NCBI GenBank assembly: GCA_017462545.1
Contig: JAFTQX010000006.1
Coordinates: forward strand, 1 to 38,273
Direction: 5' to 3'
Origin: Clostridia bacterium
GTDB lineage: Bacteria > Bacillota > Clostridia > Oscillospirales > CAG-272
Length of the DNA: 38,273 nucleotides
Shown here: piece after piece, positions 36,596-38,273 of the stretch
Layout of the letters: each line of letters starts with the position of its first letter
Position numbering within the stretch: position 1 is the first letter of the stretch
Position numbers and translations under genes: made by a program
Notes under the pieces: generated by a model
Told to the model about the DNA's origin: nothing
What the model saw: only the letters and a program-made list of their open reading frames with translations
Databases searched by the model: none

Positions 36596-38273
36596 ATGGT
36601 AAAGCCCCAAAAGCTTGGCAAAAATGTGCGCATGAGCTTTTCCAAGATCGATGAAGCACTGGAGATGCCAAACCTTATTGAGGTTCAGAAGAAGTCCTTT
36701 CAGTGGTTCCTTGATGTAGGCATGAAAGAGGTTCTTCGTGATGTTTCTCCGATTGTTGACTACTCCGGCAATCTGTCGATCGAGTTTGTCAACTACACGT
36801 TGGATCTGCAAAACCCCCGTTACCCCGTAGAGGAGTGTAAGGACAGAGACGTGACCTACGACGCACCGCTGCGCGTAGAGGTTCGCCTGACCAACAAGCA
36901 AACGGGTGAGGTCAAGCAGTCCGAGATCTTTATGGGTAACTTCCCGCTCATGACCGAAAACGGTACCTTTGTGATCAACGGTGCAGAGCGTGTTATTGTT
37001 TCCCAGCTGGTTCGTTCTCCCGGTATCTATTATGACAGTGCTGTCGATAAGACCGGTAAGCACAGCTATACCGCAACGGTTATTCCGTATCGCGGTGCAT
37101 GGCTGGAGTATGAGACGGATGCCAGCGACGTCTTCTACGTCAAGATCGACAAAACGAGAAAGATTCCGATCACTGTGCTGATCCGCGCTCTGGGCGAGGA
37201 GACCGATGAGGATATCCAGCGCCTGTTTGGCGAGGAGGAGATCATCAATGCTACCTTCACCAAGGACGAGTGTGCTATGCTTGCTGCAGAAAGCAAGTGC
37301 ACGCTGGGTGAAGAGGCGCTGAAGGAGATCTACAAGAAGCTCCGTCCCGGTGAGCCGCCGCTGGTTGAGAGTGCACAGATTCTGATTAACAATCTGTTCT
37401 TTGATCCCAAGCGTTATGACCTGGCCAACGTAGGCCGTTATAAATATGATAAGAAGCTGGCTCTTGCCCGCCGTATCCAGGGCCACAAGCTGGCCGATAC
37501 CGTTGTCAGCCCGCTGACCGGCGAGGTGCTGGCCGAGGCCGGTGCTCTCCTGACGCGTGAGCTGGCAAGAGAGATCGAGCATGCTGCCGTGAACGAGGTC
37601 GATATTCTGACCGAGAATGGTCGTACTGTTCGTGTATTCGGCAACGGCACTGTGAAGCCCGAGTGGATTCTTGGTTATGATCTGACCGAGTGTGGCATCA
37701 ATGAGCGCGTTCGTTACAGCGTTCTGCGTGAGATCATCGACCAGGTGGCAGAGGAGAACCCGCTGGCAACCGACGAGGATCGCGCAGCTGCAATCAAGCG
37801 TGAGGCAAGTGCCCGCTTTGAGGAGCTGTGCCCGAAGCATATCACCAAGAATGATATCTTCGCCTCCATCAACTATCTGCTGAACCTGACGCACGGTGTG
37901 GGCAGCTTTGATGATATTGACCATCTCGGCAACCGTCGTCTGCGCTGTGTAGGTGAGCTGCTGCAGAACCAGATGCGCATCGGCTTTGCCCGTATGGACA
38001 AGAATATCAAGGAGCGCATGTCGGTTCACGATTCCGAGGAGATGACGCCTCAGGCGCTCATCAACACGCGCCCCGTCGCCACCGCTATTCGCGAGTTCTT
38101 CGGTTCTTCGCCCCTTTCCCAGTTTATGGATCAGAACAACCCCCTGGCAGAGCTGACACACAAGCGCCGTTTGTCCGCTCTCGGCCCCGGTGGTTTGTCG
38201 CGTGACCGTGCCTCCTTTGAGGTGCGTGACGTGCACTATACGCACTACGGCAGAATGTGCCCGGTAGAGACGC
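36596..38273 (+). CDS. rpoB: RNA polymerase beta subunit, 5' part (cut by window end)
   Basis: The first 559 codons of the beta subunit are present; the frame is open to the window edge. ATG 36596 is chosen because homology starts there ([20 protein letters not shown]) and GGAG lies ten bases upstream; another ATG five bases earlier is out of frame and stops after three codons. Recognisable blocks are [31 protein letters not shown], and the rifampicin-binding region at about 503-529 ([28 protein letters not shown]). Asp512, His522 and Ser527 correspond to E. coli Asp516, His526 and Ser531, the drug-sensitive residues. The ribosomal protein genes that often precede rpoB are not here; it starts from its own promoter. 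Confidence 0.98.
   Translation, partial: MVKPQKLGKNVRMSFSKIDEALEMPNLIEVQKKSFQWFLDVGMKEVLRDVSPIVDYSGNLSIEFVNYTLDLQNPRYPVEECKDRDVTYDAPLRVEVRLTNKQTGEVKQSEIFMGNFPLMTENGTFVINGAERVIVSQLVRSPGIYYDSAVDKTGKHSYTATVIPYRGAWLEYETDASDVFYVKIDKTRKIPITVLIRALGEETDEDIQRLFGEEEIINATFTKDECAMLAAESKCTLGEEALKEIYKKLRPGEPPLVESAQILINNLFFDPKRYDLANVGRYKYDKKLALARRIQGHKLADTVVSPLTGEVLAEAGALLTRELAREIEHAAVNEVDILTENGRTVRVFGNGTVKPEWILGYDLTECGINERVRYSVLREIIDQVAEENPLATDEDRAAAIKREASARFEELCPKHITKNDIFASINYLLNLTHGVGSFDDIDHLGNRRLRCVGELLQNQMRIGFARMDKNIKERMSVHDSEEMTPQALINTRPVATAIREFFGSSPLSQFMDQNNPLAELTHKRRLSALGPGGLSRDRASFEVRDVHYTHYGRMCPVET

Noticed and set aside
36374-38245. Long minus-strand frame opposite rpoB
   Set aside because: The plus strand encodes unmistakable RpoB; the minus frame has no family features.
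1-38273. CRISPR arrays, tRNA or rRNA genes, phage or transposase genes, toxin-antitoxin pairs
   Set aside because: None was seen on either strand; regular repeats are confined to protein-coding modules.

Overview
The window is about 38 kb of chromosomal DNA from an anaerobic Gram-positive bacterium, most probably a gut-type member of the Clostridia. The evidence is the clostridial-style RpoB N-terminus, a type III glutamine synthetase, a D-lactate dehydrogenase beside flavodiiron, desulfoferrodoxin and rubredoxin genes (an anaerobe's oxygen-defence set), consensus sigma-A promoters, AGGAGG-type ribosome binding sites, and lipoproteins and secreted proteins with Gram-positive signal peptides. 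No phage, insertion sequence, CRISPR array, tRNA or rRNA was found.

Layout. 1-1781: two lipoproteins, the first built from Cys/His repeats. 1788-5246: a leftward operon (SDR, type I dehydroquinase-like protein, MDR oxidoreductase) with a divergent AraC regulator. 5252-8594: a small polysaccharide module (priming sugar transferase, nucleotidyltransferase-like protein, O-antigen ligase/polymerase) behind a leader that can fold over its ribosome binding site. 8609-16764: two divergent, paralogous, very large secreted proteins with matching promoters and folded leaders; the rightward one carries a frameshift and is followed by a tiny overlapping gene. 16777-23803: threonine pathway, with hom-lysC-asd leftward and thrC-thrB-mutY rightward from one shared control region; thrC is interrupted by an in-frame amber codon. 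23877-28724: a YtxH-like protein, a DEDD exonuclease, a sugar-isomerase-like TIM barrel and glnN, the last two fired from symmetric divergent promoters. 28975-34441: a Crp/Fnr regulator with a zinc-ribbon membrane protein, divergent from a D-LDH, ferredoxin-like protein, FprA-flavin reductase-rubredoxin fusion, desulfoferrodoxin and rubredoxin. 34445-36202: a second TIM-barrel protein and an XRE/S24 LexA-like repressor. 36449-38273: the 5' part of rpoB with its own consensus promoter and a folding leader; it runs off the window.

How genes work together. The threonine cluster encodes the whole branch from aspartate to threonine. The oxidative-stress cluster links NADH disposal by lactate formation with oxygen and superoxide reduction, and its control region holds a Rex-like palindrome. 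The surface-protein pair looks like one co-regulated system, because promoter, leader folds, signal peptides and modules are all shared.

Two genes are broken by single small changes (frameshift near 13152-13200, TAG at 20894). Either these are real mutations or the assembly has residual errors; raw reads would settle it. All function calls come from reading the sequence and motif recall; no database search was run.
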